A stretch of 64,000 nucleotides of DNA from Diospyros lotus (taxonomy: Eukaryota; Streptophyta; Magnoliopsida; Ericales; Ebenaceae), in contig NC_068344.1 of NCBI RefSeq assembly GCF_014633365.1, forward strand, positions 31,003,170-31,067,169, given 5' to 3'. Every line of letters starts with the position of its first letter. Position 1 is the stretch's first letter. Below the pieces are notes generated by a model. That model saw only the letters and a program-made list of their open reading frames with translations, ran no database searches and was not told the DNA's origin. Both the position numbers and the translations under genes were made by a program. Below, one piece after another: positions 21,538-33,313 of this stretch.

Positions 21538-22499
21538 ATGTATATAATCCAAACATTTAAAATCTAAAATTTAAATGCAAAATAAATCCTAATAATCATT
21601 AAAAATATAATTTAATAGTTCCATTTTCTCTTCACCAACTACCCCATAAAATGCTTTATTTATCAATTATATAGCTTTCTTCTGGAGTCATCCCCCCTCC
21701 ATCATAAACCTCCATAATCAGTTACTAAGAAGGTTCTCAACTCTCTAAAACCCACCCCATCTCTTAAAGGAAGACATAATCTATACGACTTTTTCTTCTC
21801 AGATAAATAAGTTAATCATGTTACTAAGAAAGTGCTCAACTTTCTAATACCCATCCCGTCTCTTAAAGGAAGACATAATCTATCCCACCTTTTCTTTTTG
21901 GATAAATAAGTTCAGATTTTGATTAAAGGAAGAAAGGTTTACAACATCCATAAGATATGGTGGATGTATCTAAACATAAATACATATAACCAAAATCCCA
22001 AAGTCACAAGAGCAATAGAAGCCCAAACCATCCAATTGGGAAATTGATTAATCTAGGCGATGAAGTCTACATGTTATGAATTCTCCATCAGTAGGATAAG
22101 TCAGCAATGATAGCCAAGTCAGAGTGATCCCATTCAGCAGCCAAGTATACCTGCGTTTTACATGTGACCACAAGAAAAGAGCAGCCTGCTGATCTGTTTA
22201 TTTTATTTTTCAGTTGTTCTAGATATTTAGTTTCCTAAATTGTGCCAGGTAGTTTTTTAAGTGGGTGGTTACCTAGCTATCTTGTAGTGTGTACTTAAAT
22301 GGCTATTCTACGAAGGAGAAAATACAGATTTTCTTTATCTAGAAAAATAGAGTTTCTCTTTAAACTCAAATAGATCATTGGGTTCTCTCAAATAAGTTCA
22401 AAGCCCCAAACTAGTCTTTCAAGATAGGTCATAAAGGAGGAAGATCATAGAAACATTCTAATCCCCAACTAGATTTCTGTGTCCATAGACGCATAACTA
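21538..22499. other. Noncoding region with a 99-bp tandem repeat
   Basis: The element behind the primer-binding site is cut short; no gag is visible. Apart from the repeat at 21721-21912, there is LTR-like AT-rich text around 22200-22320 with no definable ends. Confidence 0.45.
21721..21912. repeat. 99-bp tandem duplication, two copies
   Basis: The unit starts GTTACTAAGAAGGTTCTC and restarts at 21820. It contains CATCTCTTAAAGGAAGACATAATCTAT-type text and ends GATAAATAAGTT. The copies differ at a handful of sites. Confidence 0.85.
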
Positions 22500-22650
22500 G
22501 GTCACAAACTAGGGACCCTATCACAACATCCCTACCCACTGCTTGATTTGTGATACTGTTTACCACCTAGTTCCCTTCTCCATCAATGTGTGCGTATTGA
22601 ACATTTTGAAACCTGTTACAGCGAGATATTGATGCAATTGAAGGTATTTC
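22500..22650 (-). pseudogene. LINE RNase H end, part 2 (after gypsy interruption)
   Basis: The minus-strand frame reads IPSIASISRCNRFQNVQYAH, then IDGEGN.VVNSITNQAV, like the end of plant L1-clade RNase H (F..H.yREGN..AD.ls..A). It continues the frame of 28244-28745 once the gypsy element at 22651-28238 and one TSD are removed. The Asp of the 'AD' pair is Asn, so it is inactive. Confidence comes mainly from the rejoining with the stronger upstream part. Confidence 0.55.
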
Positions 22651-23098
22651 TGTCACGACAGCACTTCCTACTAGCAGTAATTTTTATTTTTTTTATCATG
22701 CCGTAATTCATAGCTTATTTACTGTTTGGATTTACTAGTTATTGCTGTAATTTCTAGAACAACTGTTAGTTGTTTGTTAGCCATAGATTTCCACATGTAA
22801 AGGGGCTTGAATAGGACAAATTATATTGTTACAGCCGTTGGATAGGAGGGAATCCCCTGTGGCAACAACTATTCTGCCGAGTATATCACCTTCCAAGTCT
22901 CTCTTGGAATGACAATTGGAATGAATATCAATTTCTGAATTCCTCTCTACTCTCTCTGCCTCTCTCTCTTCTAAATTCTTCTTGTTATCTCTCTTTTCTC
23001 TCTTCCTTCTCTCTGTTTTCCTCTGTAAAACCAATTGCATCTTCCTAATTCCAACTAAATTAGGAGTGTGATCCTCTTATCACCTCACTTCAGTGACA
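22651..23098 (+). repeat. 5' LTR, chromovirus A
   Basis: 448 bp, TGTCACGACAGC to CAGTGACA. A CT-rich stretch (22940-23030) follows the probable transcription start. It differs from the 3' LTR mainly by C/T and G/A changes. Confidence 0.95.
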
Positions 23099-23100
23099 AT

Positions 23101-23113
23101 TTGGTATCAGAGC
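23101..23113 (+). other. Primer-binding site, chromovirus A
   Basis: TTGGTATCAGAGC, Met-tRNA type, 2 bp after the 5' LTR. Confidence 0.9.
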
Positions 23114-23148
23114 ATCAGTTCTTGGCCGAAGTTGCTAGGGGGGGTGCG

Positions 23149-24445
23149 ATGGCGGAAGGAATCCGCATGAAGAACTTCGAGACACAATTGCAGCGAGTCA
23201 GCTCAACTGTGTCAGATTTCCAGAGTAGGATTGACCAACTGGAGATTGAGGGGGAAAGAAACCATGAGGCGATCATGGCGATGGATCGCAAGCTGGAAAG
23301 GTCGTTGGAAGGAATGGAATAGAGACTGGAAGGGTCCATGGCGAGGCTGCAAGAAGACATGGGGGTGCAAATGCAACAATTCATGATCATGTTTACTCGC
23401 CAAAACATGGTAAGAATGGCTCCTGACTTTCCTTCGTGTGAAAGAGACAATCCCATATTACCGAGAAGTAGAATGAATAGGATGGAAGGAACCTTAGAGA
23501 CTGAGGTAGATCCTGAGGAGGGATTGGAGGGAGTTATGGACAAGGAAAGGAACAAGCAGCCTCATGCCCATCCTCCGGGGTTTCCCATGCCCCGGATGGA
23601 GATACCGGCATTCGAAGGAGCTAACCCCCAGTGGTGGTTGAGAAAATACGAGAGGTTATTCAATTGACACAACATACCTAGGGGGCAGAGGGTGTCATTA
23701 GCCACTGCTTACTTCAATGAAGCAGTTGATGCTTGGTTTCAGGAGTGCCTTAGTGTGAGGGAAGACTACACATGAGAAGAGTTTTCTGAAAAATTATGTG
23801 AGTGTTTTGGGGAGAGGAGTATGGTGGATACGATAGAAGAGTTTAAGCAAACAAGGAACGTTGGGGCTTATTTACAAAAGTTTGAGGAATTAAGATCGTT
23901 CATGATTTTCCACAACCCTCATTTATCATAAGCTTACTTTGTGTCAAGCTTCATGAGTGGCCTGAGTGAGGAGTTACGACCAATGGTAAAAATGATGAGA
24001 CCAAGGACAGTGGAGCAAGGCTCTAAAAGTGCCCGATTACAAGAAATGCCAGTAGAGGCATTAATGAAGAAGCAAAGGCAACAACAAAGAGGGGTAGTGC
24101 TGGGGACAAGCCCTATTGGGGGAAGGAACTATCACCGAGATATGGCAAAAGGGAACCAAGGAGTAAGGAATGTAGGAGGATCAAGCTCGATTCCATATGG
24201 GGAGCAATTAAGGGAGTAAAAGAGGTTGGTTGGTCTTTGTTTTCGATGTGGTGACAAGTATCATCCTGGGCATCAATGTAAGAGGCAGATTCTACTACTG
24301 GAAGAGGATGAAGAAGAGGACCCAGGGAAAGCAGAGGGAGAGGACACTGGGAAGGATGGAGAGGAAGATAATGGGGAGATCTCAATTCATGCTCTGAAGG
24401 GGGTGGCCAACAATAAAATTATCAAGGTACAAGGACAAGCTAACT
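23149..24445 (+). pseudogene. Gypsy gag with zinc knuckle, chromovirus A
   Basis: The frame opens at ATG 23149, 36 bp after the primer-binding site. The N-terminal part is coiled-coil-like (ETQLQRVSSTVSDFQSRIDQLE). The retrotransposon Gag core starts with PRMEIPAFEGANPQWWLRKY (23592-23650) and continues to LQKFEELRSFMIFHNP and FMSGLSEELRPMVKM (23953-23998). A CX2CX4HX4C zinc knuckle, CFRCGDKYHPGHQC, lies at 24238-24279, followed by an acidic stretch. Four or more in-frame stops interrupt it (for example at 23320, 23665, 23773 and 24218), several at expected Trp or Arg codons. Gag packages the element RNA in particles. The sister element at 40171 has the same layout. Confidence 0.9.
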
Positions 24446-24453
24446 AGTGTAAT

Positions 24454-26330
24454 TTGATGATTCTAATTGATAGAGGGAGTACCCACAACTTTCTTGATGA
24501 AAGCACGGCCAAAAGACTCAAGTGTTTGCTCACGGGAACCCTACCCTTGAGTGTGACAGTGGCCAATGGAAATCGAGTAATGAGTAATTCAGCCTGTAAT
24601 GGCTTTGGGTGGGAGATGCAAGGAAAAGGGTTTGAGGAAGACTTCAGACTACTGCAGCTAGGGGGTTGTGATGCAGTTCTTGGCGTAGATTGGATGAAAG
24701 GGTGAGCCCCATTAGCTTTGACTTCAATCGGATGGAGGTCTCCTTTGAGAGGGAAGGGAGGAAGATGACGTTGACAGAGGGAAAAGAAACGGGGGCGTGC
24801 AAAATGATTTCTGGGAAAAGATTGCATAAGGTGATCAAGGGAAAGTGGAGTCAACTGACGAATCTATTCTCAATTGTGGCCTTAGAGGATAGCCATGTTG
24901 AACAAAGGGGGCAAGGAGAAATATTCTTGACAGTCAGCACACCCCAAGGTATGTTCGACCAGGCACATCACTTAGATTCTCTTAATACATTGTTGGAAGA
25001 TTATGAGGATTTATTTGTTGAGCCCACATCCCTTCCTCCTACCCGAGTTTTTGACCACACTATAAACCTAAAGCCAAACATGGAACCAGTTAACATTAGG
25101 TCTTACCGATATTCCCCAATCCAAAAGAATGAGATTGAGAAAATGGTTAGGGATATGCTTCAGCAGTCTATTATCTTCCCTAGCCAAAGCCCTTTTGCTT
25201 CCCCTGTTTTATTAGTTAAAAAAAGAAAGATGGATCATGGCGATTTTGTGTGGATTATCGCCAACTCAATGCCATGACCATCAAGGATAAGTTCCCTATA
25301 CCCTTTGTTGAGGACCTTTTAGATGAATTACACAATGCCCAATTCTTTTCTAAGCTTGACCTACGCTCGGGTCATCACCAAATTAGAATGAGGCCCGAGG
25401 ACATACCTAAAATAGCCTTTAGAACCCACCATGGGCACTTTGAATTCTTGGTGATGCCATTTGGGCTCAGCAATGCCCCAACTACTTTTCAATCCCTCAT
25501 GAATAGAATTTTTGAACCCTACCTTTGAAAATTTATATTGGTATTCTTTGATGATACACTCATTTATAGCCCTACTTTTGATCAACACCTATCCCACCTA
25601 AAAACCACCATTAAAATCCTTAGATCTAATAAGCTCTTTATTAAGAAATCTAAGTGTGCTTTTGGTTAAGGGAAGGTTGAGTATTTGCGACATATCATAT
25701 CCCGGGAAGGTGTTAGCATGGACCCAAGAAAAGTAGAGGCTATGATGGCTTGGCCAAGGCCTACATCGGTGAGAGGGCTAAGAGGATTTTTAGGATTAAC
25801 CGGTTACTACCGTTGGTTTGTGAAGGATAATGGGGCCATCAGCAAGCCCCTAACAAACCTTTTGAAGAAAGGGGGATTCAATTGGGGGGCCTTAGTTAAA
25901 GAGGCTTTTAAGAAGCTGAAGGGGGCCATGAGTAAGGTGCCGGTCCTAGAGCTGCTCGACTTTAAAAAACCTTTTGTTCTAGAAATTGATACAAGTGGAA
26001 CGGGCATTGGAACAGTGTTGGTACAGGAAAGATGACCATTAGTATTTTTGAGTCAAGTCTTGAGCCCTAAGCATTCGAGGCTCAGCATCTATGAAAAGGA
26101 ATTTATAGCTGTATTGATGGTTGTTGACAAGTGGAGGCATTATTTGGAAGGGGGCAGATTCATAATTAGGACCGATCATGAAAGCCTAAAGTTTCTGTTA
26201 TAACAAAAACTACATACTCAGCTACAAAAGAAAGACATGTCTAAACTGATGGGTCATGATTATACCATACAATATAGGAAGGTAACATAAAATATTGAGG
26301 TTGATGCTCTATCAAGGCGCCATGAGGAAG
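24454..26330 (+). pseudogene. Gypsy protease, reverse transcriptase and RNase H, chromovirus A
   Basis: Protease (24457-24705): the aspartic motif reads LIDRGSTHNFLD, with DSG altered to DRG; the distal LGGCDAVLGVDWM block is intact, and a 1-bp shift follows near 24700. RT starts with HTINLKPNMEPVNIRSYRY (25057) and continues with [27 protein letters not shown] and [19 protein letters not shown]. The active site FFDD is at 25549. The thumb has GLRGFLGLTGYYRWFVK (25774). RNase H (25978-26290) has the EIDTSGTGIGTVL, SIYEKEFIAVLM and IRTDHESLKFLL blocks and VDALSRRH. Stops lie at 25528, 25668, 26032, 26200 and 26287, with a frameshift near 25236. The domain order and FFDD define Ty3/gypsy. It is inactive. 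Confidence 0.9.
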
Positions 26331-27771
26331 AGAGTGTAGCAGCCATAACCCTGGTGGTCCCAGAGTGGTACCAAGAGGTGGCTGACAGTTATGAGGGAGA
26401 TGAGAAGATAAAAGGGCTATTGGAAAGGTTGTCTATAGGATCCATAGAGGTAGAAGGGTACACCTTAGTGGAAGGAATGTTGAGATAACAAGGAAGAGTG
26501 GTGATTGGGGATAATGCAGAACTCAATGGTAAAATCATGCAAGCCTTGCACGAGTCTTCTCTGGGAGGCATTCGGGAGTGCAAAAACACTTACTTGAGAG
26601 TGAAGCAGTTCTTTCATTGGTTGAGAATGAGAACATAAGTTAAGAGGTTTGTGACAGCCTGTGACACCTACAAGAGGTGTAAGTCAGAAACGGTAGCCTA
26701 CTCGGGGTTATTATAGCCACTGCCTATTCCCAACCAAGCTTAGTCAAGTGTGTCATCAGAGGGAAAAGACAGTATATTGGTGGTAATGGACCGGTTTACC
26801 AAATTTGCTCATTTTATAGGGTTGACTCACCTTTATATAGCTTAAGAAGTGGATAGGGCCTTCGTAGATTGAGTGGTTAAGTTGCGTGGGACTCCTAAGT
26901 ACATTGTTTCAGACCGAGACAGAATTTTCACTAGTTTGATATGGCAAGAACTCATGAGGGCCTTGGGAATTAAACTGAGCATGTCTACAACATACCATCC
27001 TCAATCAGATGGGAAGACTGAAAGAGTGAACCAAATCTTGGAGACTTATCTAAGGTGCAATTGCCTTTTACAGCCTAAGGAGTGGCATAGGTGGTTATCT
27101 TTGGCTCAATGGTGGTATAACACCAACCCCCATTCTTCTATCAACATATCCCCCTTCGAGGCCCTATTTGAATACAAACCACCTATCCTACTAGCCGTGG
27201 AAGGAGCTCTAATGTAGCAACAGTGGATGACTATCTGCAGCAACAAAGAAAGGTATCACCACAGTTGAAGCAAGAATTGGCAGCTGCCTAAAATCGAATG
27301 AAACAAATAGCTGACAAGAGAAGGAGTGAGAGGGAGTTTGCTATAAGGGATGAGGTGTACTTGAGGCTGAGGTACCCGCATTTAAAGTCAATTACTCATG
27401 GAAAGGTAACCAAGCTTAGTCCTAAGTATTTTGGGCCTTTTCCCATCGAGGCTAAGCTAGGAAGAGTGGCATACCGTCTAAGGCTACTAGTCGGGTCCCG
27501 AATCCATCCAGTATTTCATGCATCCTTTCTTAAGAGTTCTATGGGAGCACAACCAATGAGTACTACCTTACCTATACTTCCTAAAAAGACTAACAAATCG
27601 ATGGAACCAGAGGCTATTATTGAAAGGAGGGTGATATACAAGCACAGGGCTCCCTTGATTCAAGTTTTGGTCAAATGGCAAGATAGTTCGTCTGATTGCA
27701 GCACTTGGGAGTACCTCCCGGACCTCCTAAAGCAGTTCCTGAGGGCTACCAGCCTCCTTAACATTTCTTGA
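26330..27771 (+). pseudogene. Gypsy integrase and chromodomain, chromovirus A
   Basis: The H2C2 zinc finger region (26540-26690) keeps FVTACDTYKRCKSE but is altered. The integrase core starts with VVMDRFTKFAHFIGL (26782) after a damaged first catalytic region. It then has IVSDRDRIFTS (26902), YHPQSDGKTERVNQ.LE (27000) and the FEALFEYKPP end. After stops near 27217-27300 the frame from 27298 gives the GP(F/Y) module (PKYFGPFPIEAKLGRVAYRL), HPVFHASFLK and a chromodomain-like end (EAIIERRVIYKHRAPLIQVL, then VKWQDSS, then TWEYLPD) to the stop at 27771. In chromoviruses the chromodomain guides integration to chromatin marks. The tail is the best-preserved part of this element. Confidence 0.9.
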
Positions 27772-27789
27772 GGACAAGAAATCAGTTAA

Positions 27790-27801
27790 GGGAGGGGAAA
27801 T
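27790..27801 (+). other. Polypurine tract, chromovirus A
   Basis: GGGAGGGGAAAT directly before the 3' LTR. Confidence 0.9.
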
Positions 27802-28238
27802 TGTCACGACAACACTTTCTATTAGCAATAATTTTTTTTTATCATGTTGTAATTCATAGCTTATTTACTATTTGGATTTACTAGTTATTGCTGTAATTTT
27901 TAGAATAGTTGTTAGCTATTTGTTAGCCATAGGTTGCCACATGTAAAGGGGCTTGAATAGGACAAATTATATTCTTACAGTTGTTGGATAGGAGGGAATC
28001 CCCTGTGGCAGTGAGTATCCTACCGAGTATATCACCTTCCAAGTCTCTCTTGGAACGACAATTGGAATGAATATCAATTTCTGAATTCCTCTCTACTCTC
28101 TCTCTCTTCTAAATTCTTCTCTTTATCTCTCTCTTTTCTCTCTTCCTTCTCTCTGTTTTCCTCTGCAAAACCGATTGCATCTTCCTAATTCCAACTAAAT
28201 TAGGAGTGCGATCCTCTTGTCACCTCACTTCTGTGACA
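27802..28238 (+). repeat. 3' LTR, chromovirus A
   Basis: 437-bp partner of 22651-23098, TGTCACGACAAC to TCTGTGACA. Confidence 0.95.
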
Positions 28239-28243
28239 ATTTC

Positions 28244-28745
28244 CCTACTTCCAAGGCCCATTTTTTTCATTAGAAAGAAAAATGGAAAGCTTTGAAAAAT
28301 CAAATTCTATCGCCATATTGTGAGTGCAATCCTCTCAGGATCTTTTAAACCAATCTCAAGGTCTTTTTTAACAATAAAGATCTTTATTTACCTTTGAATA
28401 CGACATCCTATTTGACATAAGAAATGCACTTGAAAACACTTTAAGAGTTGTCACAAACCACTCCACCAACCTTTGCAGGCCCTAATTTAGCATACACTAA
28501 ACCATCTAAATTCCATATTAGATAGGAGTCAATAGGGGGCTGCCAACGAGGACTCCTAAAATGAATAGGGCATCCATGATAGCAAGCATGACCCAAAACC
28601 TAGTCTGAAAAATATTGTCTAACAGCTTACTCGAATTTAGAGCTTTTCAATTAAAGTTAGCCCGTTCCTTTCAAGTTAGACGGACCACATTTCATCAAAT
28701 CATGTTTAAACTCATTACAGAAGTCATCCTCGTGAAAATATCTTT
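28244..28745 (-). pseudogene. LINE (L1-type) RNase H domain, part 1
   Basis: Minus-strand reading shows LGHACYHGCPIHFRSPRWQP, then WNLDGLVYAKLGPAKVGGVV, then CDNS*SVFKC. This matches the plant LINE RNase H start (W.vDGs...GpaGiGGvlRd..g), with the first catalytic Asp in NLDG kept. Stops lie in NS*SV, VK*DV and after a KALRLV-like helix (TLRLV*KIL). It continues after the gypsy insertion at 22500-22650. Host-gene RNase H is unlikely because of the decay and context. The rest of the LINE (endonuclease, RT) is not recognisable nearby. Confidence 0.65.
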
Positions 28746-31608
28746 GCAGCTTTTATAAATGATTAGCCATACAAGCTTGGAGAGATGAAGTTATTGTTAG
28801 ATAAGGAACTTTCAACAAGCATAATCCTACCACCTTTTGAAAACACTCACACTTTCAAGAGTCTAGCTTTGCGTCACCTTTTGAAGGAGCATCACACTGC
28901 AATCTCAGATGTTTCCATGAATTTAAAGGAGATTCATGTAAAGTGTTTGATCCTAGTAGAAGTGAGATTGCTAGAGTGATTATGGAGGAAAATATCCTCT
29001 ATATTATGATTATGCTACTGGAAAAGGTTATAATTGTTTTTTTTTTTTAATAAGGGGTGAAAATATTATTAACATAATTCCAAGACATCAAAGGCCTGCC
29101 CCCACCCAATACAACAAACAAGACCAGCAGAACCATCACAAATATTCCCCTAGACTTGAAAATTTCTATCAGCAAAAAACGACCATTATAAGAACGACTC
29201 TATCAAATTGTCCCTGGCACAGAGCTATGAATAAAACCTATCATCTAACAAACTACCTCATCAGATTCAACACAAAAGCAACATAAGCAAGATCCAATTG
29301 AGGCAGAAGACTACTCTAGAGAGCAGAACACCAGAAAACCAATTACATAATACCTGTTTGAAAGGTCTGGCCCCAAATAGCTTCCTATCAATAAAATCAG
29401 CAGACCAATCATCTTCGCAATGCAGGAAAGCATCACACTTCAAGAAGCTGAGAGCAGGAGAGCAAGCAAAAACCAGTACTTCACAAAAGCAAAAAGAGTA
29501 CCATGCCAAGAACTGCAGCTCAGAAACAATTTACATCCATCCGAAGCTAAGAATGCCCTACTGGAAATCTGCTACTTGATAGCAAAAAAATTAGACTTCA
29601 TGCATGACATTAAATGTAGCATTTACTCAAACCCCTCACTTTAAATAGAGGACTCAGATACAGATCTAAACATACCCCACAATGTATATATGACAATATC
29701 ACTGTAAACTATCAATCTGAACACGCTGACTACTGCTAACCAAAGCTATTGTTGAAAATACTCTTCCTACACCTAGGAAAGAGAGAGAGAGAGAAGATAC
29801 TCTTCCTACAGTTGCTATGGGAAGACTGGTTGCTGAAAATAAACCCTAAAGCTATTATTGATGCTACTAAGCTATACGATTACTGGAACCTGATCATTCT
29901 TGTTTTCTTTGCTTCAATTTTTAGTTCACTCCATTGCTGAAAATACTATTCCTACTGTTGCTATAATAATAGGCAAAATCAATGCTAGCTTCACAAGCAA
30001 CACATATCAGAAGATAAATACAGTTATTCTAATCTAATCAACTTGTTGGAAAAATACCAATCCATCTTAAATCTAAAAAGTCACTGCTAGTGTACAAATC
30101 AATAATATAAGTCTTGAGCTAATTATCAAGTCCCCTGAAATCAACTGGAGAAAATTCATATGGGTAAGGTTGAGCAAAACTACCCAAGCTGTGCCTGTTA
30201 AAAGCAGAGAATCCATCATCTAAATGTTCTTATCCACTATCTCTCAATATTAGTCATTAATTTTTAGAGATCTCAACAATTTTATGGCATTAACAATATC
30301 TTAATTTTTTCCACGGGACATTTAAAAATATCATATGATAATTCTCTGCTCTCTTTTTAGTTATTTTAGTGGGAAAAGGCTTTGCAGTTGTTGTCATTGT
30401 TCTCTTTTTAGTTACCTGTGACTTCCTTTTTCCTTCCAAATTGAATAATGTTATGAATTTAAGGATGCAATTATGAGGGGGAGGAAAACTTTATACATTA
30501 CCGTGTGCACAAAATTGAAGGAGGGGGGAATTGCCCATCCACAATACCATGTAGCTCCGCCAGTACCTTGGTCACTACAATTTAAGTTCACTCAAGTTTA
30601 TAAAAGTCTAATCACTTGATTAGAGATCTTTATTCCAGGATCAGTCTGAAGTTTACGACACTTGCATACTTTGAGCAAGAGTTATAGGCCCCCTACTCAA
30701 TTCCCCCCCCCTCCCCCCCCCAAAAAAAATAAAATAATAAATAAATAAATAAATGATGAAAACCAATGTGTTGATGAAAGCTATAGCGAGTGATTTGTAT
30801 TAGGGGTAATCTTAGTGTCAGGGAAAAGGAGACTTTTATGCATAATTCCTAACCACTCTATTTTGTTTTCTTTTGATGATGGAGGAGGAGATGCTTCCCT
30901 TATGTAATTTTTACTCAACAAAAAAAAGAAAAAGAAAACAAATAATTTTTTCTTACCATGACTCATTGGGGAGCAAAGGAGAAGCTAGATCCTATAGACA
31001 CATCTTGTGTATGGGCTGATATCTACACCTTCACTTAATGAAGATAAGTACTTTGTTCTATTCATTGATTTGATGATAATCACATATAGGTGTACCATCT
31101 AAGGGGAAAATATAGAAGTACAAGACTTGAGTTGAAGCTCAACTTGGATGCAGAGACTCAAGGCTACAGATCTAAGAGAGAAAGAGACCCCATATAATGG
31201 GATAAGCATGCTGGTGAATAGGAAGGGCAACAATTATTGAAATGGCGAGAAGAATGTTGATGGAGAAGAAACTGCCCATAGAAATGACTAGTGACACTTT
31301 GTTGTATGGCATTACAAAATAGAGATCCTCACAGCTGCAAACCAAATGATTTGATAGCAGAATAAATGAGACAACCAATAACAAGATAATATGTCCTATA
31401 ACTCTCCAATACACAAACAAAAAGCTTATGGTTTTCACTTTTAGCAATGACAATTGATTCATTAAACATACCCAATATAGCAAGAAAACACAAATTCAAT
31501 CATTGGTGTACAAATTCAATATGCCTTGTTAGCTACTTCCTTTCACTTTTCATTCAACCATTAGAATACAAATTCAATCCTCACCCTTTCAACCCTCTCT
31601 AGGTATTT
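28746..31608. other. Long stretch without a supported gene
   Basis: 2.9 kb of unassigned sequence. A T-run (29037-29049) followed by AATAAGGGGTGAAAATATTATTAA looks like the complement of a retroposon 3' tail. A (GA)n run lies at 29772-29792. TTGCTGAAAATAC..TTCCTAC text is repeated near 29753, 29832 and 29936. C-runs and (AAAT)n lie at 30705-30752. No open frame has recognisable motifs. Confidence 0.45.
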
Positions 31609-31889
31609 ACCCCTTTGGGGTAGCTCAAGTGGTCGACTGCATGGGATCCGAGTGCTGGGTATGCCAAGGTTGTGTATTAGAATTCTGGGCAATGTAGTAG
31701 GTATCGCTTTACTACACAAGGGGCCATGGGCACAAGTCTTTGACCCGGTCTTACCCAGAAAGGCTTACCCGGTTTGGGTCGATACCCGTAGATTATAGGG
31801 GAGAAGGTGATGGTCTCTGCTGAAGACTTATATACTGGGGCTTCCTCTGATTCCTATGTTACAAAAAAAAAAAAAAAAAAAAAAACCAC
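31609..31889 (+). mobile_element. tRNA-derived SINE, 12-bp TSD
   Basis: 281 bp starting ACCCCTTTGGGGTAGCTCAAGTGG, with a pol III A-box-like TAGCTCAAGTGG at 31621. A degenerate B-box region follows 30-60 bp downstream, and the element ends in A(22)CC. The direct repeats CTCTAGGTATTT at 31597-31608 and 31890-31901 are a target-site duplication typical of LINE-mobilised SINEs. The sequence codes for nothing. A-tail and TSD fix the plus orientation. Confidence 0.85.
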
Positions 31890-32143
31890 CTCTAGGTATT
31901 TGAAGAGGTTGTCGTCAGACTTCATTACACCATGTTCCCCTTAGACTTCTTCCCAATAGTTCCATGGGTGGATTTTGGAAAGCATGGGTCTCCCTTCATT
32001 CTACACATGGTCCTTTCATTAAACGAACAAATACCTATGTCAAAAGTTTAAAATAAAAATTACACACTCCACATGCAATTTCTATTGAAACTTTGATACC
32101 TCCCAAGTTGCTTTACTCGTCTATCAAACTTTTCTGTTAGGTT

Positions 32144-32156
32144 TACTCTGATACCA
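32144..32156 (-). other. Primer-binding site of a truncated element
   Basis: The complement reads TGGTATCAGAGTA, 2 bp inside an LTR end. Only ~240 bp of possible leader lies beyond it (down to 31902); no gag is visible. Confidence 0.75.
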
Positions 32157-32158
32157 AA

Positions 32159-33313
32159 TGAAACACCCTTCTCTTTAGAGTGTGTTTTGATGTCATAATT
32201 TGGGATTTTTTTTTTCAAAAACATTCCCATAAAGACCCTTCTCCAACTTTTCAAAACCTTCATTAATTTGACCTTCCATTTTCATTATTTATTTTCCCCA
32301 AATTCACTAGAAATTATTCTCTTAAGCAATGCTTAAGGAGATTTACTTCTAATGGCCTTGTCTTTCCATCTAAACTCTTATGATCAATTTAGTTTATCAA
32401 GGTGGGGTTTTTGTGTATGCACTCATTTTTACAGATTGAACCTAGTTTAATTCATAACTCGTATTAAGAAGTTCAAAATTTTTATTTGTTTTGAAATATT
32501 GAAAAGAAAAGAAAAAAAAAAAAAAAACACTTTTCAGCGTCCCTACCAAAAATCTTTAAAAATCCTCTAAATAAATTTCTAAGTCACTACAACTCGAGAT
32601 ATTAACGTAAAAGTTGTCTATTTCTACCAAAATAAAATGACGTGTTTTAAATAAAAACTTGGTTCATATAACAAGTTTGACATGTTTGATACACTCGATA
32701 TCACCAAAACAAAACTTATACAATGCTTTTAGTACATCACATAAAAACACATATACCATCTATTAAATATGGCATGCCACATAAATAATGAACTTTCCAA
32801 GATCTATGCTTCAAGAACTTCTTTTTCCTTCAAACCACTTGCCTTGCTTGGTACGTTTGAATATTCCAAGGGATGAACCCAAGTTAGAAGATGAACCTTT
32901 TTAAGTGAGAAACCCTAAAAATAAAACATTTATATAAAATATGTACATGAAAGAAAATGCAAGTTTCTACTCCACAATGCCACTTGTGATAATATCATCA
33001 TGCTTCCAAAAGCTTTCTCAATTGACGCCCTAAGAGCCTCTTGAAAGGTCCTCAACCACATCACCTCGGGCCTAAGCGACATAGACCAAAAAAGCATGGC
33101 TATATATGATCATGGATGCAAATAAAAAGCCAACTAGAGTACATTTCCAAAATCGATTTCTCATGCAACATGAAAAAGCCGCAAAATAAGAGTTCACAGG
33201 TGGGAGAAACTCACCTTGGAGTCTCTTCAGAGAAGATCTTGCTCGCTTTTTCTAGCTTCGAAACCTTTCATTGGTCACTTTGATGGAAGCTTCTTCTTCC
33301 CTTCATTAGTTTT
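32159..33313 (-). repeat. Long LTR, inner part (split by the outer copia)
   Basis: Minus-strand LTR ending GTGTTTCA next to a primer-binding site. Its other part is 49218-49784: removing the copia at 33314-49212 and one GTTTT restores it to about 1.7 kb. The termini TGTAACAC (49784) and GTGTTTCA (32159) form imperfect inverted repeats. The family is not identified; length and ends suggest a large gypsy. It holds no gene. Confidence 0.65.

Larger units (their letters stand above)
22651..28238 (+). mobile_element. Ty3/gypsy chromovirus A, complete structure, TSD ATTTC
   Basis: A 5.6-kb element with LTRs, primer-binding site, gag, pol in protease-RT-RNase H-integrase order, chromodomain and polypurine tract. 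The TSD ATTTC (22646-22650 and 28239-28243) is perfect. LTR ends are TGTCAC..GTGACA inverted repeats. The small size and short LTRs fit Reina-type chromoviruses, though clade placement needs a tree. It lies inside a LINE RNase H sequence. Confidence 0.95.

Noticed and set aside
29740..29960. CRISPR-like or satellite array (TTGCTGAAAATAC..TTCCTAC repeats)
   Set aside because: Only three irregularly spaced short repeats; a plant nuclear context makes CRISPR irrelevant, and the spacing is not satellite-like.
31609..31700. Possible tRNA gene
   Set aside because: The A-box-like part is good, but the B-box and arms are degenerate, and the unit ends in an A tail with a 12-bp TSD, so it is a SINE.
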